64,000 bases of DNA from Myxococcales bacterium (GTDB lineage Bacteria > Myxococcota_A > Polyangia > Nannocystales > Nannocystaceae). Below are positions 1-7,520 of this stretch, in pieces. The notes beneath the pieces were generated by a model. It made no database searches, had not been told where the DNA came from, and was given only the letters and a program-made list of their open reading frames with translations. Location of the stretch: NCBI GenBank assembly GCA_020633335.1, contig JACKDU010000002.1, positions 186,001-250,000 on the forward strand. Direction: 5' to 3'. How positions within the stretch are numbered: position 1 is the first letter of the stretch; each line of letters starts with the position of its first letter. The translations under genes were made by a program, and so were the position numbers.

Positions 1-125
1 AGCTCCCGAAGATCGACGGCCAGCCGGTCAAGGGCTTCTCGACGTGGGCCCTCGACGGCAAGGCGCTCGCCGGCTTCCGCGAGGAGATCCTCAGCCGCCA
101 GGCGAGCCGCGACCCCCAGCCCTGA
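1..125 (+). CDS. C-terminal end of an unidentified protein (5' truncated)
   Basis: An open frame beginning at base 3 runs in from the left edge and stops at TGA 123-125, giving the last 40 residues (LPKIDGQPVKGF..., ending ASRDPQP). Codon choice (GC-rich third positions) matches the neighbouring genes, so it is probably real. The fragment is too short to assign to a family, and I see no motif in it. The next gene on the same strand starts about 150 bases later with its own ribosome binding site. Confidence 0.6.
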   Translation, partial: LPKIDGQPVKGFSTWALDGKALAGFREEILSRQASRDPQP

Positions 126-273
126 GCCGGCGGCGCGTTCACGGCCCTGCGCCGAGCTTCGGAAATTTCGACGACCTCCGGAACCTCGGCCGCGGGCCGC
201 TGTCTTGGCCGCCAGAGGGGCTGGGGAGGCGCTCGCGGTGCGCGGGCGACCCGGGGCCCCAGGAGGTCTTGTC

Positions 274-663
274 ATGCGCCGTGCCATCACTGCGGCGCCG
301 TGGGTGCTCTTCGCCTGCGGTGTCCTCGTCGCTCATTTCGCCCCGTCGCCGGTCGCCGCCGCGCCGTCGTCCGCGGCCGCGCCGGTCGCCGCCTCCGACG
401 CGGAGTGCGTCGACGTCGAGGCCCAGCCCGGGGGCTCCGGCATGGCCATCCGGATCCACAACGGCTGCACCTACGACGTCCGCTGCGAGGTCTCCTGGAG
501 CGTCCGCTGCGAGGGCGACGACGCGGTCAAGGCGAGCAAGCGCCACAACTTCGACCTCACCAGCGGCGGCGACCGCCACCTCCTCGCCTCCGGCGAGGCC
601 TGCGGCGACGCGATCTGGGAGATCGGCGACGAGGCCTGGGAGTGCGTCCAGCAGCGGCGCTAG
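274..663 (+). CDS. Small secreted protein of unknown function
   Basis: A 129-residue protein. The start is ATG 274, preceded by a perfect AGGAGG at 261-266; an upstream in-frame extension to 205 lacks such a site. Residues 1-32 form a signal peptide (two Arg, then a hydrophobic core, then Ala-rich SPVAAAPSSA). The mature part has six cysteines in a compact pattern (ECVDVE, NGCTYDVRCEV, VRCEGD, EACGD, WECVQ), suggesting disulphide bonds and an exported location. The pairing NGCTYDVRCEVSW suggests a small beta-sandwich, but I do not recognise the family. It is the only gene here with a textbook Shine-Dalgarno sequence. Confidence 0.75.
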   Translation: MRRAITAAPWVLFACGVLVAHFAPSPVAAAPSSAAAPVAASDAECVDVEAQPGGSGMAIRIHNGCTYDVRCEVSWSVRCEGDDAVKASKRHNFDLTSGGDRHLLASGEACGDAIWEIGDEAWECVQQRR

Positions 664-679
664 CCGGCGCGCGCTGGAT

Positions 680-701
680 ATCCTGTCTATCAGGACAGGA
701 T
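680..701. repeat. Inverted repeat between convergent genes, member of the TGTC-N6-GACA family
   Basis: ATCCTGTC (680-687) and GACAGGAT (694-701) form a perfect 8-bp stem around TATCAG. It sits between the ends of the genes at 663 and 755, where a bidirectional terminator would be expected, but there is no T-run. The core TGTC-N6-GACA is shared with several other intergenic palindromes in this window. Confidence 0.6.
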
Positions 702-754
702 GTCTGATCGGCCAGCCGTGTCGTCACCGGAGGCCTGGCCGGCCTGAGCGCCGC

Positions 755-1078
755 TCAGCGGGCGCGGCGGCGGAGGCCGACGAGGCCGACGAGGAGGAGC
801 CCGAGCGCCGACGAAGAGCCGCCGATCGAGCAGCCCGACTTCTTCTCGGTGTCGTCGCCGGTGGTCGCCGAGCCCTCGCTCGTCGCCGCGCTGGTGGACG
901 AGCTCGAGCTCGAGGAGCCAGAGCTCGAGCTCGAGCTCGAGTCGCTGGTGGACGATGAGCTCGCGCTCGACGTCGAGGTGGTGTCGGGGACGACGTCGGC
1001 CCGCGCCGAGGTGACGCCGAGGACCAGGAGCGGCGCGCTGAGGGCCGCGATCTGGAGGGAGCGGGAGAGTCCGTGCAT
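755..1078 (-). CDS. Serine-rich miniprotein with MYXO-CTERM-like sorting tail
   Basis: A 107-residue protein made of three parts. Residues 1-27 are a signal peptide ending near SARAD. Residues 30-75 are a low-complexity linker of Ser, Thr and Asp. The end, GCSIGGSSSALGLLLVGLVG followed by LRRRAR, is an invariant-looking Gly-Cys, a hydrophobic helix and a basic tail. That tail matches the MYXO-CTERM sorting-signal plan used by myxobacteria to anchor surface proteins. There is no globular domain. The next gene on this strand (1147-1356) has the same plan, so they look like tandem paralogues. A GATAAG box lies 7 nt upstream of the ATG. Confidence 0.75.
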   Translation of the reverse strand: MHGLSRSLQIAALSAPLLVLGVTSARADVVPDTTSTSSASSSSTSDSSSSSSSGSSSSSSSTSAATSEGSATTGDDTEKKSGCSIGGSSSALGLLLVGLVGLRRRAR

Positions 1079-1085
1079 GGCCTCA

Positions 1086-1091
1086 CTTATC
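1086..1091 (-). promoter_or_regulatory. Candidate -10 element (GATAAG) of the serine-rich miniprotein
   Basis: Read on the minus strand, GTGGGATAAG precedes the ATG at 1078 by 7 nt after the hexamer. The same ten bases precede the lipoprotein gene starting at 28488. Such close spacing would place the transcript start at or next to the start codon. Confidence 0.4.
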
Positions 1092-1146
1092 CCACGGGGA
1101 GGCCGGAAATTGGTCGTAGCGCGCCCGCCGCCGGGACCGCAGGCCT

Positions 1147-1356
1147 TCAGCGCCGCCGCCCGAGGCCGAGCCCCAGCGCCAGGAGGACGAGCCCCCCGAC
1201 CCCGACGTCCCCGGCGATCGAGCAGCCGTCGTCCTTCTTCGAATCGCCGTCGCTATCGCTGGCCGTGTCGGGCGCGACGTCCGCGTGGGCGAGCGCCGGC
1301 GCGGCGAGCCCCGCGAGGAGGAGGGAGGCGAGGACGAGACGAGCGTTGCGGACCAT
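1147..1356 (-). CDS. Miniprotein with MYXO-CTERM-like sorting tail
   Basis: A 69-residue protein. It has a signal peptide (residues 1-25, ending ALAHAD), a short Asp/Ser/Lys linker (DTASDSDGDSKKDD), then GCSIAGD, a hydrophobic stretch (VGVGGLVLLALGLGLG) and RRR at the very end. After processing almost nothing but linker and anchor would remain. The shared GCSI motif and ADV.PDT junction link it to the gene at 755-1078, suggesting duplication. Function unknown; surface display is inferred from the tail only. Confidence 0.7.
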   Translation of the reverse strand: MVRNARLVLASLLLAGLAAPALAHADVAPDTASDSDGDSKKDDGCSIAGDVGVGGLVLLALGLGLGRRR

Positions 1357-1409
1357 CGCCGTCAGGATCGCCGACGGCGAGGTCGCTGACGAGATCGATG
1401 ATCGCTCGC

Positions 1410-1925
1410 TCAGATCCCGAGGAGGTCCGCGTAGGCGACCGCGATCCGATCGCCCTCGGCGACCGCCATCGCCTCGCAGAGCCGGACCAGCGAGTCGGCC
1501 GACGCGGCCTCGTCCTCGCCCGGCCGCTCGCCCAGGACCGCCTCGAACTCGAGGCAGGAGCCGAGGCCGACGACCTCGTCGAGGTGGATCCGGACGTTGC
1601 GCCAGAGGAGGATCTCGCGGACCTTGACGACCTCGCCGCGGATCCCGAGGGTCGCGGCCAGGGCCTCCCGGAGGCCCGCCGGATCGCCGATCTCGACCAG
1701 GGTGTAGCGGCTTCGGCGGGCCTCGCTGCGGTCGCTGCGGTGGTAGCCGATCAGCCAGGCGCGCTCGCCCTCGATCTCGCGGAGCTTGAGGCGACCGGAG
1801 GCGCTGTGGAAGAAGGTGTCGCGCTGACGCTCGAGGCCGGCCGGCGCCGCGCCGAGGGCGAGCGCGCCCGCGCGGGCGGCCGCGCGATCCGGGCAGCGGG
1901 CCTTGATCTCGAGGTTGGCCCTCAC
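1410..1925 (-). CDS. CYTH domain protein (class IV adenylate cyclase / thiamine-triphosphatase superfamily)
   Basis: A 171-residue single-domain protein. The N-terminus MRANLEIKARC carries the NxExK form of the CYTH signature typical of CyaB-like members. Further charged strands expected of the triphosphate tunnel are present: RLKLREIEG near residue 48, RSRYTLVEI near 72, KVREILL near 101 and SCLEFEAVLG near 125. CYTH enzymes bind triphosphate-containing substrates with divalent metal; which substrate is used here cannot be read from sequence. It starts at GTG 1925 and overlaps the stop of the EVE gene by 4 bases (GTGA), so the two are probably co-translated. Confidence 0.8.
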   Translation of the reverse strand: MRANLEIKARCPDRAAARAGALALGAAPAGLERQRDTFFHSASGRLKLREIEGERAWLIGYHRSDRSEARRSRYTLVEIGDPAGLREALAATLGIRGEVVKVREILLWRNVRIHLDEVVGLGSCLEFEAVLGERPGEDEAASADSLVRLCEAMAVAEGDRIAVAYADLLGI

Positions 1926-2671
1926 GCCCGCCCCCGCCCCTCGCCCGCGCCCGCGCCCGCCTTCGCGCGGACCGTCGCGGTCTTCTTCGCCGCGCTCGCC
2001 TTCTTGGCCGGCTTCTTCGCGGCCGTGCTCGCCTTCTTGGCCAGCTTCGCCGCGCTCGCCTTCTTCGTCGGCTTCGCCGCGGCCTTCGCCGCGCTCGCCG
2101 GCTTCGCCGCGGCCTTCGCCGCGCTCGCCGCGACCTTCGTCGCGCCCGCCTTCGTCGCCGTCTTCGTCGCCGTCTTCGTCGCCGTCGCCGGCCCGGCCGA
2201 ACCGGCGAGCTCGCGCACCCGCGCGAAGTGCTCCGCCGCGACCGGCTGGACGCTGAGCCGCTGCCCGCGCTGGATCACCAGCATCGCCGCCAGCGCCGGG
2301 TCGGCCTTGAGCTCGTCGAGGCTGACCAGGCGCGGGAGCTTCTCGACGAACTCGACGTCGACCAGGAGCCAGCGGGGATCCTCCGGCTTCGATCCCGGAT
2401 CGTGGGCCTCGCTCGCCGGATCGAACTGCGTCGGATCAGGCCTCGCCGCCCCGGCGATCCGCGCGATCCCGGCCACCCCCGGCGGCTTCGCGTTCGAGTG
2501 ATAAAAGAGGACGAGATCGCCGACCGCCATCTGGTCGCGCATGAAGTTGCGGGCCTGGTAGTTGCGGACGCCGTCCCAGGGCGCGCGCCGCTGGGCCTTG
2601 AGGTCGTCGATCGAGAAGACGTCGGGCTCGCTCTTCATCAGCCAGAAGGTCGGGGGGCGAGTGGCAGCCAT
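1922..2671 (-). CDS. EVE (PUA-like, modified-nucleotide binding) domain protein with a Lys/Ala-rich histone H1-like tail
   Basis: A 249-residue protein. Residues 1-150 form an EVE domain: FWLMKSEPDVFSIDDL, WDGVRNYQARNFMRDQMAVG, LVLFYHSN and GVAGIARI are the diagnostic segments. EVE domains have a YTH/PUA-like fold and are thought to read modified bases. Residues 165-249 are a repetitive tail of Ala, Lys, Thr and Pro (KTATKTATKAG, AAKPASAAKAAAKPTKK) resembling histone H1 C-terminal tails, so non-specific nucleic acid binding is likely. Start ATG 2671 is chosen because the domain begins there; longer in-frame starts add only Arg/Pro-rich sequence. It is divergent from the HD gene and overlaps the CYTH gene. 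Confidence 0.8.
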   Translation of the reverse strand: MAATRPPTFWLMKSEPDVFSIDDLKAQRRAPWDGVRNYQARNFMRDQMAVGDLVLFYHSNAKPPGVAGIARIAGAARPDPTQFDPASEAHDPGSKPEDPRWLLVDVEFVEKLPRLVSLDELKADPALAAMLVIQRGQRLSVQPVAAEHFARVRELAGSAGPATATKTATKTATKAGATKVAASAAKAAAKPASAAKAAAKPTKKASAAKLAKKASTAAKKPAKKASAAKKTATVRAKAGAGAGEGRGRA

Positions 2672-2716
2672 CGCCGGGAGCCTCGCCCGATCCCGCGCCC
2701 CGGGGCAAGACCGTGC

Positions 2717-2722
2717 TAGCCT
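2717..2722 (+). promoter_or_regulatory. Candidate -10 box TAGCCT
   Basis: TGCTAGCCT (an extended -10-like TGnTAnnnT) lies 10 nt before the GTG start at 2733. It belongs to the recurrent near-start TAnnnT series in this window. Confidence 0.4.
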
Positions 2723-2732
2723 GCCGGCCGCC

Positions 2733-3794
2733 GTGGGATCCCCGAGCAAGCTCAGCGCCGTCGTCGGTGAGCGCCTCCTGGCCTCGCCCTGGCTCCGCCG
2801 CCTCGGCCGGATCTCCTTCCTCGGCACCCTCGACTACCACCCCCAGAGCCAGCGCTCGACCAGCCGCCTCGATCACTCGCTCGGGGTCGCCGAGCTCGGC
2901 CGCCGCCTCTGCGCCGACCTCGAGGTCCCGGCCGAGCTCACCCGCCCCTTCGTCGCCGCCTGCCTCCTCCACGACATCGGCCACTTCCCGCTCTCGCACG
3001 CGGCCGAGCCCGGCTTCGCCCGCGCCCTCGGGGTCGCCCACCACGAGGTCTCGGAGTGGATCATCCGCGGCAACGGGGCGATCCCGACGGCGCGCTCGCT
3101 CCGCCCCGATCTCGAGGCCGCCGGCATCGACCCCGAGCTCTGCTGGGGGCTGATCACCGGCGAGTGCGACGACCCCCGCCTGCGCCCGCTCGCCGACGTG
3201 ATGAAGGCGCCGATCAACCTCGACACCCTCGAGGGGATCGTCCGCGCCGCCCGCTCCTTCAAGATCCGCGCGCTCCGCCTGCCGCCCCGCCTCTTCGCCG
3301 GCCACGGCGGCGAGGTCTGGCTGCGCCCCGAGGCGCTACCGGTGATCGATCGCTTCTGGACCCTCAAGGACCGGGTCTACGGCGAGGTGATCACCCTCCC
3401 CTCCAACATCCTCTGCGAGGCCGGCCTCTCGTCGGCGGTCGCCGAGCGCTTCGGGCCGGCGATCTTCGCCGCCTTCGATCGCTTCGACGACGCCGCGCTC
3501 GCGCCCCTGGTCGCCGATCAGGTCGCCCGCAGCGGCCTCGATCGCGGCGACGACGAGCGCTTCGCCTTCCTCCCGCGCAGCGATCATGACGCCCTCCTCC
3601 GGCGGGCCCGCAAGCGCTACTACGTCGACCGCGGGGCGCTCGCCGACGAGCCCGGGCTGCCGCTGCGGCGCTGGAGCGAGCGCTACCGCCACGAGCGGCA
3701 GGTGATGGTCCTGGTGCCGCGGCGGCCGAGCGATCAGCTCACGCTCCCCGGCTTCGATCGCAGCCTCGCGGCGGTGGAGGCCCCCGAGCTGTGA
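2733..3794 (+). CDS. HD-domain phosphohydrolase (COG1078-like)
   Basis: A 353-residue protein. The HD metal site is clear: SRLDHSLGVA gives His48, and CLLHDIGHFPLSHA gives His80-Asp81 with the GHFPLSH segment typical of the COG1078/dNTP triphosphohydrolase group. A later conserved block, DVMKAPINLDTLEGIVRAA, continues the domain. Members hydrolyse nucleotides or phosphate esters; the substrate here is unknown. Start GTG 2733 follows a TAGCCT box and avoids a long upstream extension without homology. Its TGA overlaps the GTG of the nucleotidyltransferase gene by 4 bases, so the two proteins are likely produced together. Confidence 0.8.
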   Translation: MGSPSKLSAVVGERLLASPWLRRLGRISFLGTLDYHPQSQRSTSRLDHSLGVAELGRRLCADLEVPAELTRPFVAACLLHDIGHFPLSHAAEPGFARALGVAHHEVSEWIIRGNGAIPTARSLRPDLEAAGIDPELCWGLITGECDDPRLRPLADVMKAPINLDTLEGIVRAARSFKIRALRLPPRLFAGHGGEVWLRPEALPVIDRFWTLKDRVYGEVITLPSNILCEAGLSSAVAERFGPAIFAAFDRFDDAALAPLVADQVARSGLDRGDDERFAFLPRSDHDALLRRARKRYYVDRGALADEPGLPLRRWSERYRHERQVMVLVPRRPSDQLTLPGFDRSLAAVEAPEL

Positions 3795-4804
3795 GGACGC
3801 CCCCCGACTACGCGGCGATCGCCGCGGCGATCGGCGTCGACGCGCGCGCGCTGCCGACGATCCTCGGCGCCGCCGAGGCCTCCTGGGCGCGCCTCGGCGA
3901 GGCCCGCCGCCGCCTCGCCCACGCCCTCCCCGAGGCGCCCGGCGTCGCGATCTTCGCGCTCGGATCGCTCGGCCGCCTCGAGGCGTCGTCGGCCAGCGAC
4001 CTCGATCTCGCGGTGATCCGCCGGGCCGACGCGGCCGCCGATCCCGACGCCGACGCGCTCCGGGCCGAGGCCGCCGCCCTCCTCCGCGAGCTCGGCTTCG
4101 CGGTCGCCGACAAGACCTTCGCCCGCGCCCTCGATCAGGCGGTCCTGGTCCGCGACATCGGCGGGCGGATGGACACCAACGAGCACCTCACCCACCGCGC
4201 GCTCCTCCTCACCGAGGGCGCCTGGTTGAGCGCGCCAGCGACCGCGCGGGCGGTCCAGGACGACCTCTTCCGCGCCTACACCGGCGGGGCGATCGCCTCC
4301 GGGCGCTACCTCTCGGCGCTCGCCAACGACCTCCAGCGCTACTACCGGACGATCTGCGTCGACTACCGCTTCAAGGTCGAGGTCGCCGGCAAGGGGTGGG
4401 CGCTCCGCAACCTCAAGCTCCGCCACTCCCGCAAGCTCTGGCACCTCGCCAACCTCGTCCTCTTCTCGTGGGCGGCGACGGTCGCCGACGACGAGCGCGA
4501 GGCGCTGGTCGGCGAGCACCTCGACCTCCCGCCCCTCGCCCGGATCGCCGCGGGCCTCCGCGCCCTCGACGGCGGGCCCCTCTGCGGGCCGCTCTTCCTC
4601 GCCTACGAGCGCTTCCTCGCGGCGATCGCCGACCCCGAGCGCCGCGAGCACCTCGATCGCCTGGACCACGATCACCGCGAGGGCTCGCCGACCTACCGCG
4701 CGCTCCGGGACAACGCCGATCGCCTCGACGAGGCCGCGCAGGCGATCGTCGGCCACCTCTGGGCCCGCGGCCCCGAGTACCTGATCCGCTTTGGCCTCCT
4801 CTGA
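3791..4804 (+). CDS. Nucleotidyltransferase-fold protein (GlnD/GlnE/DUF294-like)
   Basis: A 337-residue protein. The nucleotidyltransferase signature is FALGSLGRLEASSASDLDLAVI at residues 55-76: GSLGR, Glu64 and the Asp70-x-Asp72 metal pair. The rest is helical with many conserved-looking Arg and Asp (DTNEHLTHRALLLTEG, GWALRNLKLRHSRKLWH) and resembles the substrate-binding half of PII-uridylyltransferase/adenylyltransferase relatives. It is translationally coupled to the HD phosphohydrolase gene upstream. That is reminiscent of GlnD, which carries both activities in one chain, but here they are separate. Target unknown. Confidence 0.7.
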   Translation: MRTPPDYAAIAAAIGVDARALPTILGAAEASWARLGEARRRLAHALPEAPGVAIFALGSLGRLEASSASDLDLAVIRRADAAADPDADALRAEAAALLRELGFAVADKTFARALDQAVLVRDIGGRMDTNEHLTHRALLLTEGAWLSAPATARAVQDDLFRAYTGGAIASGRYLSALANDLQRYYRTICVDYRFKVEVAGKGWALRNLKLRHSRKLWHLANLVLFSWAATVADDEREALVGEHLDLPPLARIAAGLRALDGGPLCGPLFLAYERFLAAIADPERREHLDRLDHDHREGSPTYRALRDNADRLDEAAQAIVGHLWARGPEYLIRFGLL

Positions 4805-4817
4805 TCCGCCGCCGCCG

Positions 4818-5318
4818 ATGCACCCGCGCGTCCTCGTCTTCGATCTGATCGGCGTCCTCGCCGAGCCCTCCTGGCGCGAGCTCGCCCGCGCGCCCGCGCG
4901 CGCCCCGTGGACGGCGCTGAAGACCGGGATGATCGCCGAGGAGGCCTTTTGGAGCCCGGAGGAGGCCGCCGCCTACCGCCGGGTGCTCCGCCTCCGGGGA
5001 GACCGCCTCGCGCTCCTCCGCAGGCTCCGCGATCGCGGCGATCGGATCCTCGTCGCCACCAACCTCTGCGCGGCCTGGGCCGATCACCTGGCGGCGACGA
5101 TCGAGCCCGACCTCGTCGAGCGCTGGCTGGTCAGCGCCCGCCTCGGGGTCGCCAAGCCGAGCCCCGCCTTCTGGGCCGAGGTCGCCGCCTGGGCGCCGCC
5201 CGGCTCGCCGGTGATCGACGACCAGCGGCCGAACTGCGTCGCCGCCGAGGCGGCCGGCTTCACCGCGATCTGGGCCTGGCGAGGGATCGACCTCGCCGCC
5301 CGGCTCCTCACTTCTTGA
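4818..5318 (+). CDS. HAD-superfamily hydrolase (subfamily IA-like)
   Basis: A 166-residue protein. HAD motif I is VFDLIGVLAEP (Asp nucleophile at residue 8; the usual second Asp is replaced, as in YihX- or dehalogenase-like members). Motif II is LVATNLC, motif III the Lys in GVAKPSPAFW, and motif IV VIDDQRPN. The cap is small and helical. ATG 4818 begins right at the domain; an in-frame TTG at 4791 inside the previous gene is less likely. The gene lies 13 nt after the nucleotidyltransferase stop and probably belongs to the same transcript. Its end overlaps the convergent kinase gene by 11 bases. Confidence 0.75.
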   Translation: MHPRVLVFDLIGVLAEPSWRELARAPARAPWTALKTGMIAEEAFWSPEEAAAYRRVLRLRGDRLALLRRLRDRGDRILVATNLCAAWADHLAATIEPDLVERWLVSARLGVAKPSPAFWAEVAAWAPPGSPVIDDQRPNCVAAEAAGFTAIWAWRGIDLAARLLTS

Positions 5319-7299
5319 ACTTGAACTGGGTCATCGGCCCCTCCTCGGCGGGGTCGATGTCGACGTTCTCGCCGCTGAGGTCGCGGGGCTTCCGCTTGAG
5401 GGAGACGTCGATCGGCGCCATGCCGGCCTTGATCTCGACCTTCTCCTCCCAGCTCTTGTAGCGCGGCGCCTCGATCTTGAGGGTGTGCTGGCCGGGCGGG
5501 AGCGACACCGTGCCCGGGACCGTGCCGGCCCTCTTGCCGTCGACGAAGAGGGTCGCCTTGGGCTTGACCGTGAACTCGACGGCGACGCCCCCGGCGACCG
5601 GCGGGGGCGCGGCCTCCTCGCCGGTGCTCTCGCCCTCGCCGCCGCTGCTCGTCGCGTCCTCGTCGCCGCCGCTGGTGGTCGCGGCCGCGACCTCGGCGGC
5701 GGCGGTGGTCGTCGCGGCCTCGCTCGGGGCCTCCCCGGTCGGCGGGGCGTTGCCCGCGTCGGCGTCGCCCTTGAGCGCCGCCAGGCGGGCGTTGGCCTCG
5801 GCGTGCTCCGGGTCGGTCGCCAGGATCTGGTGGTAGGCCGCGAGCGCCGCGACCTCATCGCCATCGGCCTCGAGCTGCTTGGCCCGGGCGAGGAGCGTCG
5901 CCACGTCGGTCGCCTCGGGCGCGACCGGCACCTGCGGCGGCTGCGTCGGCGGCTGCTGGGTGATCGGCGGCTGCGGCTGCGGCGGCGGACCGAGCCCGAG
6001 GAGCTCGGGCTTGAAGAAGTAGATCCCGCCGACGACGGCCGCGACCAACACCAGGAAGATCAGGAAGCCGTTGCCGCCCCCCTTCTTCTCCTCCTCCGGT
6101 GGCGCCGGCCGCTCGGGGGCCTCGTTGACCGCCCACGACGACGACGCGGTCGGCGGCTCCTTGATCGAGAGGTCGCCGATCGCCGGCGCCGCCCCGCGGA
6201 CGCTCGAGTCCTCGTTGGGATCGTCGTGGGTCTCGGTGATGTTCTCCTCGAGGACCGGGGCCGCCAGGCGGGCGTGGGCGGAGGCCGCCGCGCTCGGCAC
6301 CTCTGGCTCCTCCTCCTCGTCCTCCGCCGCCGCGACCACGCCGGCCGCGGCGACCGGCGCCGCGGCCTCGTCGGCCCCCTCCGCCTCGAGCTTGGGCGGC
6401 GGCACCGGCACCCGGAAGAGCGCCGCCGGCACGCAGTCGATCAGGCGCTCGACGATCTCGTTGGCGTCGACCGGGCGATCGTCGGGATCCTTGCGCAGGC
6501 AGTCCTCGATCAGCTCGATCAGCTCCTCCGGCAGCTCCTCGTCGCCGACCAGATCGGCGAGCCTCGGCGGCGGATCGTTGACCTGGCTGTAGACCACCTG
6601 GGCGTCGGCGCCGACGAAGGGCGGCCGACCGGCGAGGAGCTCGTAGAAGATCGCCCCGAGCGCGTAGACGTCGGTGCGGGTGTCGACCGGCTTGCTCGAG
6701 ATCTGCTCGGGCGCGAGGTAGCGAGGATCGCCGACGACCGGCGCCTCCGTTCCCTGGACGTGGCCCTCGACGAGCTGCACGAGGCCGAGGTCGAGGATCC
6801 GGGTGAAGCCCCGGGTGGTGTCGCCGTCGTCGACGCAGATCCGGACGTTGGCGGGCTTGAGATCGAGGTGGAGGAGCCCGCGGAGGTGGGCCGCGCCGAG
6901 CCCCTTGAGGAGCTGCGCGGCGATCGGCACGAACTCGTCGAGGCTGAGCGAGCCCTTGCGGGCGACGAAGTCGGCGAGGGACTCGCCCTCGACCAGCTCG
7001 GCGACGACGAAGACGCCGCGGCCGGGATCGCGGCCGAAGTCGATGAGGGCGGCGATGTTCGGCGCCTCGAGGGTGCTCAGCGAGCGCGCCGCCTGCTCGA
7101 AGCGGTTGGCCGCGTCGCTGTCGCCCGCCCACTCGACGTCGAGGAGCTTGAGCACGACCTGGCGATGAAGAGAGCGGTGCTCCGCGAGGTAGGTCGCGCT
7201 CCGCTGCCCGCGCGCGAGCACCTGCGTGACCACATAGTGGGTGCCGACGGTGCGCCCGATGAGCAGGTCGGGGGAGGTTGGTGCTCTGCTGGTCGTCAT
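5308..7299 (-). CDS. Membrane Ser/Thr protein kinase (non-RD) with TPR and PEGA domains
   Basis: A 663-residue protein. The kinase domain spans about residues 20-290: Lys51 (VVLKLL), catalytic Asp146 in HLDLKPAN, DLG at 170-172 where DFG is usual, and YLAPEQ near 196. The glycine loop (VLARGQRSATY) is poor, and the Arg of HRD is Leu, making it a non-RD kinase. A disordered acidic region is followed by one membrane helix (411-429). Beyond the membrane lie a Pro/Gln linker, a TPR-like helix pair (465-510), a Ser/Thr-rich linker and a PEGA domain (575-636, ATLFVDGKRAGTVPG). This is a receptor-like layout with a periplasmic PEGA domain. ATG 7299 fits the domain; an extension to 7467 looks non-coding. 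Confidence 0.85.
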   Translation of the reverse strand: MTTSRAPTSPDLLIGRTVGTHYVVTQVLARGQRSATYLAEHRSLHRQVVLKLLDVEWAGDSDAANRFEQAARSLSTLEAPNIAALIDFGRDPGRGVFVVAELVEGESLADFVARKGSLSLDEFVPIAAQLLKGLGAAHLRGLLHLDLKPANVRICVDDGDTTRGFTRILDLGLVQLVEGHVQGTEAPVVGDPRYLAPEQISSKPVDTRTDVYALGAIFYELLAGRPPFVGADAQVVYSQVNDPPPRLADLVGDEELPEELIELIEDCLRKDPDDRPVDANEIVERLIDCVPAALFRVPVPPPKLEAEGADEAAAPVAAAGVVAAAEDEEEEPEVPSAAASAHARLAAPVLEENITETHDDPNEDSSVRGAAPAIGDLSIKEPPTASSSWAVNEAPERPAPPEEEKKGGGNGFLIFLVLVAAVVGGIYFFKPELLGLGPPPQPQPPITQQPPTQPPQVPVAPEATDVATLLARAKQLEADGDEVAALAAYHQILATDPEHAEANARLAALKGDADAGNAPPTGEAPSEAATTTAAAEVAAATTSGGDEDATSSGGEGESTGEEAAPPPVAGGVAVEFTVKPKATLFVDGKRAGTVPGTVSLPPGQHTLKIEAPRYKSWEEKVEIKAGMAPIDVSLKRKPRDLSGENVDIDPAEEGPMTQFKFKK

Positions 7300-7520
7300 G
7301 CCGTCTGCTGCGGTGTCCGAGCTGGGACCGCGGGGCCGCCACCGCCTGCGCGCCGGGGTACCGCCCGGAAAGGTATCACAGCGACGCCGTGGGCCACGCT
7401 TTTGGCAAGAACGCAGCATCGACGACGACGGCCTCCGGGGTCCGGACCCGCACCAACGGCGCAACACAGCGTCCGCCGGGCGGAAGCGCCCGATGCGGCG
7501 AACCTGAGGTCAACGCCCCC

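Noticed and set aside
2562..2732. N-terminal extension of the HD protein to 2562
   Set aside because: It would overlap the EVE gene start and its promoter-like box and shows no homology-like pattern.
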